Shown piece by piece: positions 10,801-18,917 of a stretch of DNA of 64,000 nucleotides. The notes under the pieces are model-generated. The model saw only the letters and a list, made by a program, of their open reading frames with translations, was not told where the DNA came from and searched no databases. The DNA is from JAHDCC01 sp964551835 (GTDB lineage Bacteria > Actinomycetota > Acidimicrobiia > Acidimicrobiales > SZUA-35). The stretch spans positions 1 to 64,000 of the forward strand of contig CAZKEM010000054.1 in the NCBI GenBank assembly GCA_964551835.1, given 5' to 3'. Each line of letters begins with the position of its first letter. The first letter of the stretch is position 1. The translations under genes and the position numbers were made by a program.

Positions 10801-11015
10801 GCTTCCGGAAGTACTTCAGCTACCTGGTCGGCGATCGGGGCATCGCTGCCAGCATCAATCACCAGGACTGACAAATTGTCGTAGTCTTGAGCGCCCAACG
10901 AGTCCAGCATTTCGGCAAAATGTTCGCCAGGGTTGGAGGCTACGACAACGGCCACCACCGGTGGGGGGTCGAAGACTTCGTCTTCCTCTTCTGCTTGGGG
11001 TTCATACTCTTCCAT
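7893..11015 (-). CDS. Family 2 glycosyltransferase fused to a large multi-TM domain
   Basis: 1,040 residues. Residues about 18-280 form a GT-A family 2 catalytic domain: VVAVVVASNPG at the start, metal-binding CHDD at 103-106, and the acceptor-side motif GEDLDLCWRAHLAG at about 204-217. This is followed by 10 or more membrane segments, an extracytoplasmic domain, and a final TM (about 1014-1031). The architecture is that of the conserved actinobacterial GT2 membrane protein whose gene lies beside cofD and cell-wall sugar genes. It probably transfers a sugar from a nucleotide or lipid donor to a surface polymer. The N-terminus is unusually acidic (EEYEPQAEEEDE). First gene of a three-gene minus-strand operon; divergent from rmd with about 190 bases between. 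Confidence 0.92.
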   Translation of the reverse strand: MEEYEPQAEEEDEVFDPPPVVAVVVASNPGEHFAEMLDSLGAQDYDNLSVLVIDAGSDAPIADQVAEVLPEAYIHRLAGTPGWSIAANQAMELVSGSPFLLFCHDDVALDPECVTTLMGELYRRNAGIAGPKLVQWDNPDRLLQVGMSSDRFGVAVEPVERGEYDQDQYDAVRDIFVIPGGVQLVRADLFEELNGFDRGISVIGEDLDLCWRAHLAGARVLIVPSASARHLESMSTRFPLAERRRFATQHRLRTVMITASRKAQFTIVPATIFLIVLEAIYNLLLGRRRQAKAAFGTIAWNFARLGDIRQRRRDLMGVRNASDADIRSLQVGGSARINDFSRGQFNAGQDRFSGLVGSVRSSFAGEDAGSLRDAAIVLTSLLAILILGSRQLLAQGVDAVGTFPALPGTSTMLREWVGGWRTTGTGGPGNPPTGLLLLGLARLPFFWSTGLFDSLLAVGPLFVGTIGAYRLARPLGSPRAAAVAAAVYGLNPLVPSVFASGGWDSLVVWASAPFLLGSALRLLDVYPFVPAERDDSSLAKEWVVDRSVQLRIIRFGLLVAFVTSFAPTVIPVALTLCIFLVASALLLQQFRQVPYLVAAGGASFVVPAVLHAPWTFDVIQEFSWDWLTGPGSAESFFDSFADLVRFAPGSISPSILAVSFFVAGLWGMVVAMRQYRPLVVRCMWLAILAFLLVWAARRGWVPFSLPAPETILALGAVGLALSAAVGIRWFEETELDLSRGTRLATVLGTIALAMAVTITGLRSSLDGDWDMPEQGYRSFTELLNQRSEATSRILWIGDPAVLPLDGTRSDSGVNFAMTDGGMPDVRGRWSPKAVGSEAGVAAQLDLAVAGQVSNVGHLLAPYGVDLIVVIEQLAPAPYEGLRLSPGGNASVVFSRQLDLKRIGGFAELGVFENTASSGIAVAMNSSEAVSSRTPSQQLGVDLGGTPVVAVNPQPGRWIVDVPEDTPVLVAIPSSDLVVSGARDEVFSGFDDMAIIPAGEAGLVELQYGSKWKRRLGIFGQVLIVAVGIVLAQTRKEEVTL

Positions 11016-11206
11016 GCGGTGAGACGCCAGGTTCTTTCGTCGACTGCAAAACTATCCTGTTGATGGACGGACTAATCCTACAAGCGTAACTCATCTGTGC
11101 CGCCCCAGTCCTTCGATACCAGCCACATCGACGTACGTTGGCGCTCTTGTAGGGTCGTTCTTGCTAGTATCTAGCCATGCCGATTCCGTCAAACACCTAA
11201 GGTTCT

Positions 11207-12133
11207 ATGAAAGCAATTGTGACTGGATCGAATGGGTTTGTCGGGCCGCACCTAATCGATCACCTTAATTCTTCCGGCGATACCGTCATCGCCCTCTCCC
11301 AGACGACGGGACCAGATTTGGTTGACAGGCCAGCTTGGGTAGATGCCTTCCAGGAGAACAAACCTGATGCCGTGTATCACTTGGCGGGTTGGAGCGACGT
11401 CGGAGCGTCATGGTCCAACCCAGACAAGACGGTCGAAATCAACACGATGGGCACATTGGCGGTCCTCGAAGCTGCTCGCCTATGCGAGTCCGACCCCAAA
11501 GTGATCCTGGTTAGCAGCGCCGACATTTATGGCAAGGTTCAGCCTGAAGACCTTCCCCTGACTGAACATTCACCGGCGAGGCCTTGTTCCCCCTATGGAG
11601 GCTCTAAACAAGCGGCCGAAGTACTCGCCCAGCAGAGTTTTAGAGGCTTCGGAGTCAAGGCGATAATCGCCAGACCTTTCAACCATATTGGGCCAGGCCA
11701 GGCGACCCGATTCATAGCTCCGTCGTTCGCAGCCCAAATTGCCGAAGCTGAGCGCAACGGAGGAGGTATCATCCAACACGGCGATCTCAGCCCCCGTAGA
11801 GATATCACCGACGTTCGCGACGTCGTACGCGCCTATCGCCTAATGGCGTTAGATGGCCAGCCCGGCGAAATCTACAACATCTGCAGCCAACAAACCACTT
11901 CGATGTCTGAGCTGCTAGAAACCCTGTCCGGCATGTCGAGCGTTACGATCTCGACAGAAGTTAGGCCCGAGCTGCTCCGCCCCGTAGAATTGCCCACTCT
12001 AGAAGGCTCATTTCAGAAGCTGGCAGGCACAACTGGATGGCGTCCAACGATCACCCTTAGTACAACCCTCGAAGACATTTTGCAAGAGGCTCGCCACAAG
12101 GTGGGCCTCTTGAGGTCAGGAGAAAAACAATGA
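11207..12133 (+). CDS. rmd: GDP-6-deoxy-4-keto-D-mannose reductase (RMD-like SDR)
   Basis: 308-residue extended short-chain dehydrogenase. The NAD(P)-binding GSNGFVG is at residues 8-14; the active site has SSADIYG and Y-G-G-S-K (SPYGGSKQAAE). It reduces the 4-keto product of Gmd to give GDP-D-rhamnose (or a related 6-deoxyhexose). The assignment rests on family resemblance and on the next gene being gmd, overlapping by 4 bases (ATGA). AAGG lies just upstream of the ATG. Alternatives in the same fold (GDP-fucose synthase, dTDP-type reductases) fit less well because of the motif DIYG/RPFNHIGPGQ. Confidence 0.85.
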   Translation: MKAIVTGSNGFVGPHLIDHLNSSGDTVIALSQTTGPDLVDRPAWVDAFQENKPDAVYHLAGWSDVGASWSNPDKTVEINTMGTLAVLEAARLCESDPKVILVSSADIYGKVQPEDLPLTEHSPARPCSPYGGSKQAAEVLAQQSFRGFGVKAIIARPFNHIGPGQATRFIAPSFAAQIAEAERNGGGIIQHGDLSPRRDITDVRDVVRAYRLMALDGQPGEIYNICSQQTTSMSELLETLSGMSSVTISTEVRPELLRPVELPTLEGSFQKLAGTTGWRPTITLSTTLEDILQEARHKVGLLRSGEKQ

Positions 12134-13104
12134 AGCGTGCCCTATTAACAGGACTTACTGGCCAAGACGGATCTTACCTCGCAGAGTTACTCCTCGAAAA
12201 GGACTATGAAGTCTTTGGCATGGTAAGGCGTTCGAGCACGGTGAACTTCGAACGAATTGCCCACATCCAAGATGATATTCGGATCGTACAAGGCGACCTC
12301 CTGGATGAGATGTCACTCATGACTCTCCTACAAGACATCGAACCCGACGAGGTCTACAACTTGGCCGCTCAGTCGTTTGTTCAGACTTCTTGGCAACAAC
12401 CAGTTTTGACCGGCGAGACGACAGCACTTGGCGTGACCCGAATTCTCAATGCGGTCAAGGCTGTGAACGCTGATATCCGTTTCTACCAGGCGTCCTCTTC
12501 GGAAATGTTTGGCAAGGTCCAGGCAGTTCCGCAAACTGAAGAAACACCGTTCTACCCTAGGAGCCCATACGGCGTAGCAAAGGTCTATGGTCATTGGATC
12601 ACCGTAAATTACCGGGAGAGCCATGACATGCATGCCAGTAGCGGCATTCTCTTCAACCATGAGAGCCCTCGCCGCGGGCTCGAATTCGTGACCCGAAAAA
12701 TCACTAACCATGTAGCGCAAATCAAGCTCGGGCTCAAAAAAGAGCTACGGCTCGGTGATCTTCATCCACAACGCGACTGGGGTTTCGCTGGAGACTACGT
12801 CGAAGCGATGTGGCTCATGCTCCAACAGGACAACCCTGATGACTATGTCGTGTCCACAGGCGAGACCCACTCGGTCGAGGAGTTTTGCGAACTTGCGTTT
12901 TCTCATGTCGATCTCACGTGGCAAGACTTTGTCGTTCAGGATGAACGGTTCATGCGGCCCGCCGAGGTCGACCTTCTGATCGGAGACCCGGGCAAAGCAA
13001 AGAAGGTTCTCGGTTGGGAACCCAAGACATCGTTCTCCGAACTCGTGACCTCGATGGTTGAGTCCGACATCGAACTTATTAGTCGACAACAGAACCTTAA
13101 GTAG
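12130..13104 (+). CDS. gmd: GDP-mannose 4,6-dehydratase
   Basis: 324 residues, normal length. Dehydrates GDP-D-mannose to GDP-4-keto-6-deoxy-D-mannose. NADP-binding TGLTGQDGSYL is at residues 8-18, with RRSST for the NADP phosphate. The catalytic triad context is SSSEMFG and YGVAK; the substrate-binding NHESPRRG and QRDWGFAGDYV are present. ATG overlaps the rmd stop. GDP-mannose is presumably supplied by the pyrophosphorylase at 18914-19924. The stop is 8 bases before the cofD start, so rmd, gmd and cofD may be one transcript. Confidence 0.97.
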   Translation: MKRALLTGLTGQDGSYLAELLLEKDYEVFGMVRRSSTVNFERIAHIQDDIRIVQGDLLDEMSLMTLLQDIEPDEVYNLAAQSFVQTSWQQPVLTGETTALGVTRILNAVKAVNADIRFYQASSSEMFGKVQAVPQTEETPFYPRSPYGVAKVYGHWITVNYRESHDMHASSGILFNHESPRRGLEFVTRKITNHVAQIKLGLKKELRLGDLHPQRDWGFAGDYVEAMWLMLQQDNPDDYVVSTGETHSVEEFCELAFSHVDLTWQDFVVQDERFMRPAEVDLLIGDPGKAKKVLGWEPKTSFSELVTSMVESDIELISRQQNLK

Positions 13105-13112
13105 TTCCGACC

Positions 13113-14081
13113 TTGGGCATCGAGACAGGCCCGGTATCCAACGCCAATATCGTTGTGTTGAGCGGCGGCGTCGGAGCCGCCCGCCTTCTGCAGGGGCTTG
13201 TTCAGCTCGTGCCCGCGTCACGGTTAACGGCCATTGTCAATGTTGGCGACGACCTGACACTACACGGGCTACATATAAGTCCCGATATCGACACCATCGT
13301 TTATACCTTGGCCGGCCAGGTTAGCACGAGCCGAGGTTGGGGCTTGACGGGTGAGTCGTGGCTGGCGATGGAAATGCTCGAACGGTACAACGGCCAGACG
13401 TGGTTTAGCATTGGAGATCAGGACCTCGGAACTCACCTATACCGTACGCAACGGCTCCACGAAGGAGCCTCGTTGTCAGAGGTTACTGCCGAGGTCGCTG
13501 CGGCGTGGCGCCTCCCGTTGACGCTCCTACCGGCAACCGACGATGAGGTCCGTACCATCATCGAGACCGACGAACATGGCGACCTTTCGTTTCAAGAGTA
13601 CTTCGTTAAACATCGTCATGCTGTCGCAGCACACGGTGTTCGCTTTGAAGGAGCGCCTCGAGCTACGGCGCTTCCAGCTGCGATCGAGGCCCTCGATGCC
13701 GCCGACCTGATCATTATCGCCCCATCTAACCCAGTCGTATCGATAGACCCAATCTTGGCTATTTCAGAACTGTCAGATGTCGTAAAGCAACGTCGCGCCT
13801 CGACATGCGCCGTCTCCCCAATCGTTGGAGGAAAAGCGATCAAGGGCCCAGCTGCTCGGTTGATGGTCGAGAGAGGCGGCGAGGCTTCAGCCGTTGGGGT
13901 CGCCAAGTGGTACGGACAATATTGTTCGGCTCTGGTCTTCGACAACGTAGATGCTGAACACCGGGCTGGCGTTGCTGAGCTTGGACTACAACCGGTGGTG
14001 ACCAATACGATAATGTCGGACAGAGCAAAGGCGGCTGGGTTGGCAGCCGCTTTACTTTCGCTTCTCGATACTTCTAATTAG
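13113..14081 (+). CDS. cofD: CofD/FbiA, F420-0 (or dehydro-F420-0) phospho-transferase
   Basis: 322 residues. Joins the activated phospho-lactate or phosphoenolpyruvate moiety to the deazaflavin FO. The signature VVLSGGVGAARLLQGL is near the N-terminus, followed by NVGDDLTLHGLHISPDIDTI and LIIIAPSNPVVSIDPIL, all diagnostic for CofD. The first start is TTG at 13113, 8 bases after gmd. No ATG lies ahead of the conserved block, so this or a nearby alternative start must be used. In actinobacteria the donor is thought to be the phosphoenolpyruvyl form (FbiA). The 3' end overlaps by 4 bases with the convergent gene at 14078. Confidence 0.95.
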   Translation: MGIETGPVSNANIVVLSGGVGAARLLQGLVQLVPASRLTAIVNVGDDLTLHGLHISPDIDTIVYTLAGQVSTSRGWGLTGESWLAMEMLERYNGQTWFSIGDQDLGTHLYRTQRLHEGASLSEVTAEVAAAWRLPLTLLPATDDEVRTIIETDEHGDLSFQEYFVKHRHAVAAHGVRFEGAPRATALPAAIEALDAADLIIIAPSNPVVSIDPILAISELSDVVKQRRASTCAVSPIVGGKAIKGPAARLMVERGGEASAVGVAKWYGQYCSALVFDNVDAEHRAGVAELGLQPVVTNTIMSDRAKAAGLAAALLSLLDTSN

Positions 14082-14962
14082 CCAGGAGACGTTTCTGAGG
14101 GGCCCGTGTCATCTGGATCTTCTTCGTCTTGTGTCGTGGTATCGGATCCATCAGCCGTAGTATCGGCACCATCGACTGTAGTATCGGCACCATCAACTGT
14201 AGTATCGGCGCCATCGACTGTAGTATCGGCACCATCGACTGTGGTGTCCTCGGTTCCGGGATCATCGCCTGGGGTGACCGGCAGCTCTCCGGTCGGAAGA
14301 TTTGATGCCCCGGCCAGTCGCTGGACCCGGTCAGCTGGTGGAGGCGGGATCTCTTCGCCTGCCGCGACAAGGGCCAGGGTGATCATTCCACCGTCGCTAT
14401 CAAAAACAAAATCGGCCAGACCCTCGTCAATGATTGTCGGCTCGGCGTCCAGATCCGTCGCATCTTCCCAGATCGCCAATTTGAGGGTAGCTGGCTTACC
14501 ATCACAGCCCTCTTCTTCGGAAAGCGTTACCTTTTCCTCTGTCGGGCCCGGCGTATAGGATTCGTCGGTCAATTCTGCACCGGATGCTTCGAAAAAGACG
14601 CCAAGTTTAGCGTTCGCTCCAGAGACGTCTGGCCTGAACGGGTGGATATGAACCAACCCGTCCCCGTGAGTATGGATACCGGCGGATTCAGGCGGCTCCG
14701 CAGCCGGGCTCAAGATGGTGCCGCAGTGATTTATGCTATAAGCCCAGTGCCAATGGTCGCCTACTCCTTCGCCCCCGGCTAACGGTGCCACGTCAATGTT
14801 TGATTCTCGAGCCTGCGCAAGGTACAGCACTGCGCCAGCGGCACCGACGACAAGCAGACCGATCAGAGCGACGAAGAAGAAGCTACCTTTTTCTGCGTCG
14901 ACGTCAACTTTCTTTATTTTCTTACCAATATTTGCGTCTTTAGAACCGGCTTTTTTACTCAC
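14078..14962 (-). CDS. Membrane-anchored His-rich protein with C-terminal Thr/Asp repeat tail
   Basis: 294 residues. A lysine-rich cytoplasmic N-terminus (MSKKAGSKDAN...) leads to one TM (about 29-49), then an outside domain. That domain begins GVGDHWHWAYSINHCG and contains GIHTHGDGLVHIHPF, so HxH pairs cluster as in a metal site. I recall this domain as a conserved actinobacterial family of unknown function. The C-terminal quarter is low-complexity, with five DTT(V/A)DGA-type units then an acidic end. It is convergent with cofD (4-base overlap) and divergent from cofE. Role unknown; metal binding is inference from the histidines. Confidence 0.85.
   Translation of the reverse strand: MSKKAGSKDANIGKKIKKVDVDAEKGSFFFVALIGLLVVGAAGAVLYLAQARESNIDVAPLAGGEGVGDHWHWAYSINHCGTILSPAAEPPESAGIHTHGDGLVHIHPFRPDVSGANAKLGVFFEASGAELTDESYTPGPTEEKVTLSEEEGCDGKPATLKLAIWEDATDLDAEPTIIDEGLADFVFDSDGGMITLALVAAGEEIPPPPADRVQRLAGASNLPTGELPVTPGDDPGTEDTTVDGADTTVDGADTTVDGADTTVDGADTTADGSDTTTQDEEDPDDTGPSETSPG
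14136..14240. repeat. 21-bp tandem repeat, about five copies
   Basis: Four close copies of a 21-base unit (14157-14177, 14178-14198, 14199-14219, 14220-14240) and a degenerate one before them (14136-14156). They encode the 7-residue DTTVDGA repeats of the minus-strand His-rich protein. The third base of one codon varies (CCG/CCA-type changes), so selection at protein level is plausible. Confidence 0.9.
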
Positions 14963-15016
14963 GCTCGTAGTTTAGAGAGCTAACAGCCCAATGTGGGTTC
15001 ATGGGATGAGAAACGT

Positions 15017-15712
15017 ATGACTAGCGAAATATCGATCCGGGCCATTTCGGGCTTGCCAGAGATTTCTGCTGGTACGAATCTGGCTGACTGCATCCTCGAG
15101 TATTTCGAACCGGAACACCATGATGTTTTGGTCATCAGTCAGAAATTGGTTTCCAAGGCCGAGTCCCGGGTTGTTCCGCTGAATGACCAAAAGACCTACG
15201 ATGACCTGATTCGTGCTGAAGCTGTACGTATCGTTCGCCAACGGGGCGATTTGATCATTACAGAAACAAAGCATGGCTTTGTCTGCGCTAACAGCGGAGT
15301 CGATCGTTCAAATATTGAGCCAGGCCACGTTGTCCTGCTGCCTGAGGACCCCGACTATTCGGCGCAACGAATTTGTGATCGGATAAAGGGCGTGAGCAAC
15401 GTGTCGGTTGGAATCATCGTAACCGACACCTTCGGTCGCCCCTGGCGCCGCGGGGTTACCGATATCGCACTCGGATGTGCTGGCATTGCCCCAATCTTGA
15501 ACCTGTCGGGTACCGTCGATAGACACGGCAACACGATGACGACAACAGAGATTTGCCTCGCAGATGAACTCGCGTCGGCGGCCGAGCTCGTACGAGGCAA
15601 ATCCACCGGTAATGGGGTCGTCCTAATTCGTGGCGGCGACGACGGTTGGTTCGGGAAGGGAACGATACGAGATGCCGTAGTCCGCCCGCCTGAGGAAGAC
15701 CTGTTCCGCTAG
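15017..15712 (+). CDS. cofE: Coenzyme F420-0:L-glutamate ligase, stand-alone CofE
   Basis: About 231 residues. Adds L-glutamates to F420-0 using GTP. Conserved blocks seen: DVLVISQKLVSKAESR, LIITETKHGFVCANSGVDRSN, VLLPEDPDYSA, VTDTFGRPWRRGVTDIALGCAGI, and ADELASAAELVRGKSTG. I chose the ATG at 15017 (MTSEISIRAI); a GTG eight codons earlier is also open. Only the CofE domain is present: the C-terminal nitroreductase-like domain of mycobacterial FbiB is absent because the frame stops right after the CofE fold. Separated from cofD by the convergent/divergent His-rich gene. Confidence 0.93.
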   Translation: MTSEISIRAISGLPEISAGTNLADCILEYFEPEHHDVLVISQKLVSKAESRVVPLNDQKTYDDLIRAEAVRIVRQRGDLIITETKHGFVCANSGVDRSNIEPGHVVLLPEDPDYSAQRICDRIKGVSNVSVGIIVTDTFGRPWRRGVTDIALGCAGIAPILNLSGTVDRHGNTMTTTEICLADELASAAELVRGKSTGNGVVLIRGGDDGWFGKGTIRDAVVRPPEEDLFR

Positions 15713-15766
15713 GAGCCCGCCAAGCGGTAGTGGGACAGGCCTCATACTGCGTAGCCTGGGGTTCCC

Positions 15767-18277
15767 ATGACTAGTTCCGGACCGACAAATCAGCTGATCG
15801 ACTATCTCCCAGAAGCCGCTGATGGGGATTCACTAATCGAGGCCTTCGTCGACTACGTCAACGATCGAGAGATCAGCCTGTATGACGCCCAGGAAGAAGC
15901 GATTCTCGAGTTGCTGGACGGCAACAACGTCATTCTCAACACGCCGACCGGTTCGGGGAAGTCGTTGGTTGCGACCGCAGCTCACTTTGCGGCATTGGCC
16001 ACCGGTCAGGTTTCGGTGTACACGGCCCCGATAAAGGCGTTGGTCTCAGAAAAATTCTTCGACCTACGTTCCCAGTTCGGTGCCGACAACGTCGGAATGA
16101 TAACTGGCGACACGCGGGTCAATGCCGAAGCTCCGATCATTTGTTGCACCGCCGAAATTCTGGCCAACTGGGCCCTACGTGACGGTGTTGATGCCGATGT
16201 CGATGTCGTCATTGCCGACGAGTTTCACTACTATGCAGACCCGCAACGGGGCTGGGCATGGCAATTACCACTGCTCGAACTGACCAATTGTCAATTTCTG
16301 TTGATGTCGGCAACCCTGGGCGAAACGAAGTTCTTCGAGGCAGACCTCACAAGGCGTACCGGTCTTACCACGGCGTTAGTTACGTCGGATGTTCGACCGG
16401 TTCCGTTGGAGTTCGAATACCGGCGGACAACGCTACATCAGTCCATTTCAGACTTGTTGGATTCCGGCCGCGCCCCTATCTACCTCGTCCACTTCACCCA
16501 ACGAGAAGCTACCGAAGCCGCTCAAAGTTACCTTTCGCTCGACCCTCTCACCAAAGAAGAGAAGACCCAAGTCAAACGAGCCATCCATGATTTCCGGTTC
16601 GACTCCCCCATTGGCAAAGACATTCGACGTTATCTCTCCGGCGGGGTCGGCATTCACCATGCCGGCCTGCTACCCAAGTATCGTCTCCTGGTCGAGAAAC
16701 TTGCGCAACAGGGACTGCTGAAAATTATCTGCGGGACCGACACATTGGGCATCGGGGTCAACATTCCTATTCGCACCGTCTTGTTCACCCAGCTCTGCAA
16801 ATATGATGGGCAACAAAACCGACAGCTCCGTCGGAGGGAGTTCAAACAAATCGCCGGGCGAGCTGGGCGTAAAGGCTTTGACGACCAAGGCTACGTTTGG
16901 GCCCAGGCTCCGGCTCATGTCGTTGACAACGAAGTGGCGGCTGCCAAGGCGGCGACCGACGCCAAGAAGAAAAAGAAGCTGGTGAAGAAAAAGCCACCAG
17001 AGCGTGGCTATACCCACTGGGACGACAAGACCTTCACAAAGTTAACTGAGGGCGAACCCGAACCGTTGGTCAGTTCGTTCCGGGTCAACCACCAGATGAT
17101 TCTGAGTCTGCTCGATCGGCCCGGAGATGGCTGTGCGGCGGTTAAGCATCTGCTCATGAATAGTCATGAACCGGATCGACGACGACGCAAACATATCAAG
17201 AGGTCGATAGCCATTTACCGCTCACTTCTCGACGCGGAGCTTCTCGAACGCCTCGATGAACCCGACGATCAAGGTCGGATGATTCGGGTGATGCTTGATT
17301 TGCAAGACGAGTTCGCTTTACATCAACCACTTTCGTTGTGGGCGGTCGAAGCGGTCAACCAAGTCGCCGAAGACGACCCCGAGAGAGGTCTGTCAGTCCT
17401 GTCGATCATCGAATCGGTCCTCGAATCACCGGGCGCTATCATCTACGCCCAACTCAATAAGGCCAAGGACGAACTGATGGCCGAGATGAAGGCCGACGGC
17501 GTCGAATACGAAGAACGAATGGAACGGCTTGAAAAAGTCGAGCCGCCTAAGCCTAACAAGGAGTGGATATACAACAGCTTCGACAACTTCCGAGAAAACC
17601 ACCCGTGGCTGGCCGGCGAGAATGTCAAACCGAAAGGTATCGCCCGGGACGCTTACGAACGGGGATTGTCGTTCACCGAATACATCGAGTTTTACAAACT
17701 AAAGCAAACCGAAGGTGTCCTGCTTCGCTATATGTCCGACGTTTACAAGGGGATGGTTCAGAACATCCCTGAAGACGAAAAAGACGATGAGCTACTCGAC
17801 GTTATGGCTTGGTTGGGTGAACTGGTCCGCCAAGTAGATTCGAGCCTAATCGACGAGTGGGATAACTTGGCTGGGGTCGGCGACAGCTCCGCCGAGGTTA
17901 CAAGGCAACACGAGCGTAAGCGTCTGATCAGCGAGAACAAACGAGCGTTTGTTGTGATGGTTCGCAACGAGTCATTCTCTGCGGTCAAACAGCTTGCCCG
18001 CCGCAAGGCCCTTGGTTTTGCGATACCAAAAGAGACTCAAGAGTCATTCGAAGAACGGTTCGAGCACTATTGGGATGAGTTTGACGCTATCGACGACGGC
18101 CCCGCTGCTCGTTCGAGCGAATTGTTTAGCTACGACGAAAAGACCGGCGTAGCGACTCAAACACTACTCGACCCGGATGACTCCGGATCATGGCAGATCA
18201 GGTTGTCGGTTGATATCGAGGCGTCTAACGACCAAGGATCGATAGTCGTGGTTGAACGCCAGCTCGTTCAGCTCTAG
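15767..18277 (+). CDS. Ski2-like DEAD/DEAH-box helicase with DUF3516 C-terminus
   Basis: 836 residues. Helicase core: NTPTGSGKS (Walker A, about residues 57-65), TAPIKALVSEK (Ia), DEFHYY (motif II, DEFH variant), LMSATLGE (III). In the second RecA domain: GVGIHHAGLLPKYR, CGTDTLGIGVNIP and FKQIAGRAGRKGFD (VI). A Lys-rich insertion (KKKKKLVKKK) precedes a long helical C-terminal half matching what I recall as DUF3516. Probable ATP-dependent RNA (or DNA) unwinding; substrate unknown. Distantly related to HelY/Mtr4. The start ATG lacks a clear Shine-Dalgarno sequence. Confidence 0.93.
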   Translation: MTSSGPTNQLIDYLPEAADGDSLIEAFVDYVNDREISLYDAQEEAILELLDGNNVILNTPTGSGKSLVATAAHFAALATGQVSVYTAPIKALVSEKFFDLRSQFGADNVGMITGDTRVNAEAPIICCTAEILANWALRDGVDADVDVVIADEFHYYADPQRGWAWQLPLLELTNCQFLLMSATLGETKFFEADLTRRTGLTTALVTSDVRPVPLEFEYRRTTLHQSISDLLDSGRAPIYLVHFTQREATEAAQSYLSLDPLTKEEKTQVKRAIHDFRFDSPIGKDIRRYLSGGVGIHHAGLLPKYRLLVEKLAQQGLLKIICGTDTLGIGVNIPIRTVLFTQLCKYDGQQNRQLRRREFKQIAGRAGRKGFDDQGYVWAQAPAHVVDNEVAAAKAATDAKKKKKLVKKKPPERGYTHWDDKTFTKLTEGEPEPLVSSFRVNHQMILSLLDRPGDGCAAVKHLLMNSHEPDRRRRKHIKRSIAIYRSLLDAELLERLDEPDDQGRMIRVMLDLQDEFALHQPLSLWAVEAVNQVAEDDPERGLSVLSIIESVLESPGAIIYAQLNKAKDELMAEMKADGVEYEERMERLEKVEPPKPNKEWIYNSFDNFRENHPWLAGENVKPKGIARDAYERGLSFTEYIEFYKLKQTEGVLLRYMSDVYKGMVQNIPEDEKDDELLDVMAWLGELVRQVDSSLIDEWDNLAGVGDSSAEVTRQHERKRLISENKRAFVVMVRNESFSAVKQLARRKALGFAIPKETQESFEERFEHYWDEFDAIDDGPAARSSELFSYDEKTGVATQTLLDPDDSGSWQIRLSVDIEASNDQGSIVVVERQLVQL

Positions 18278-18330
18278 CAACCAAGGCCGCATTTAGACCT
18301 TTATCGAACGGCCGTTTTGGGTAGACGGCT

Positions 18331-18359
18331 TTGACATAATTACATAATTACGCGACAAT
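18331..18359 (+). promoter_or_regulatory. Candidate promoter with 8-bp direct repeats in the spacer
   Basis: A perfect -35 TTGACA (18331-18336), a 17-base spacer and GACAAT (18354-18359; 4 of 6). The spacer holds two back-to-back copies of ATAATTAC (18336-18343 and 18344-18351), which could be an operator. It lies 37 bases upstream of the ATG at 18396. Confidence 0.45.
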
Positions 18360-18395
18360 ATAGTAATTGCCAAGCTCCGAACAGAGGAAGTTCTA

Positions 18396-18917
18396 ATGGC
18401 GGCCCGTCCCGACTGTGATGAAGCAGAAGTTATATCGTGGTTCGCCGGGCAGCTACCTGACGACTGGTTCACCGAACCCGTTTCAGTCATTATCGACCGA
18501 GACGAGCTGTTGATAACGGGCAAACTCCCGGAACCAACATCGGTGCCGGACGGAGAAGAAAACGCCAGAGTTGCGGCCGAATCACGTATAGCGTCGTTTC
18601 GCGACAGCAGCCGAAACCAACGTATTCAAATCGCTCGAGCGGCTCAAACCCGCTGGCTACGGGTCGTGTCTTGGGCGGTCTCGTGCGGCGATGAAGTAAA
18701 GGCGTTCAAAACCGCATCGGTGCCCGTCATGACCCGTCTTTATATGCCGGAACGACAAATTCTTGACACGCTAATCGAAGCTGGTGTAGCGCGAAGCCGT
18801 TCCGATGGTCTCGGCTGGTGTGTACGCCAGGTACAGCAGCATCAATCTGAATGGATCGAAGAGTTACAAGATGCCGTTAAGACCGTCGAGGCAATCCGGT
18901 CAAAAGGCCCGGCCTAA
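18396..18917 (+). CDS. Conserved hypothetical protein
   Basis: 173 residues, soluble, no signal peptide or TM. The start is ATG with AGAGGAAG upstream. The N-terminal third is an alpha/beta segment (EAEVISWFAGQLPDDWF, VSVIIDRDELLITGKLPEP). The rest is charged and helical, with a possible helix-turn-helix-like region (MPERQILDTLIEAGVARSRSDGLGWCVRQV). I recall similar actinobacterial proteins without assigned function. It has its own promoter candidate and ends in a 4-base convergent overlap with the GDP-mannose pyrophosphorylase gene. A DNA- or RNA-binding role would be guesswork. Confidence 0.75.
   Translation: MAARPDCDEAEVISWFAGQLPDDWFTEPVSVIIDRDELLITGKLPEPTSVPDGEENARVAAESRIASFRDSSRNQRIQIARAAQTRWLRVVSWAVSCGDEVKAFKTASVPVMTRLYMPERQILDTLIEAGVARSRSDGLGWCVRQVQQHQSEWIEELQDAVKTVEAIRSKGPA

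Noticed and set aside
14106..14558. Long open frame on the plus strand opposite the His-rich protein
   Set aside because: It arises from the antisense of Thr/Asp repeat codons; the minus frame has a TM, a His motif and a start, and the plus frame is only Ser/Val/Pro low complexity.
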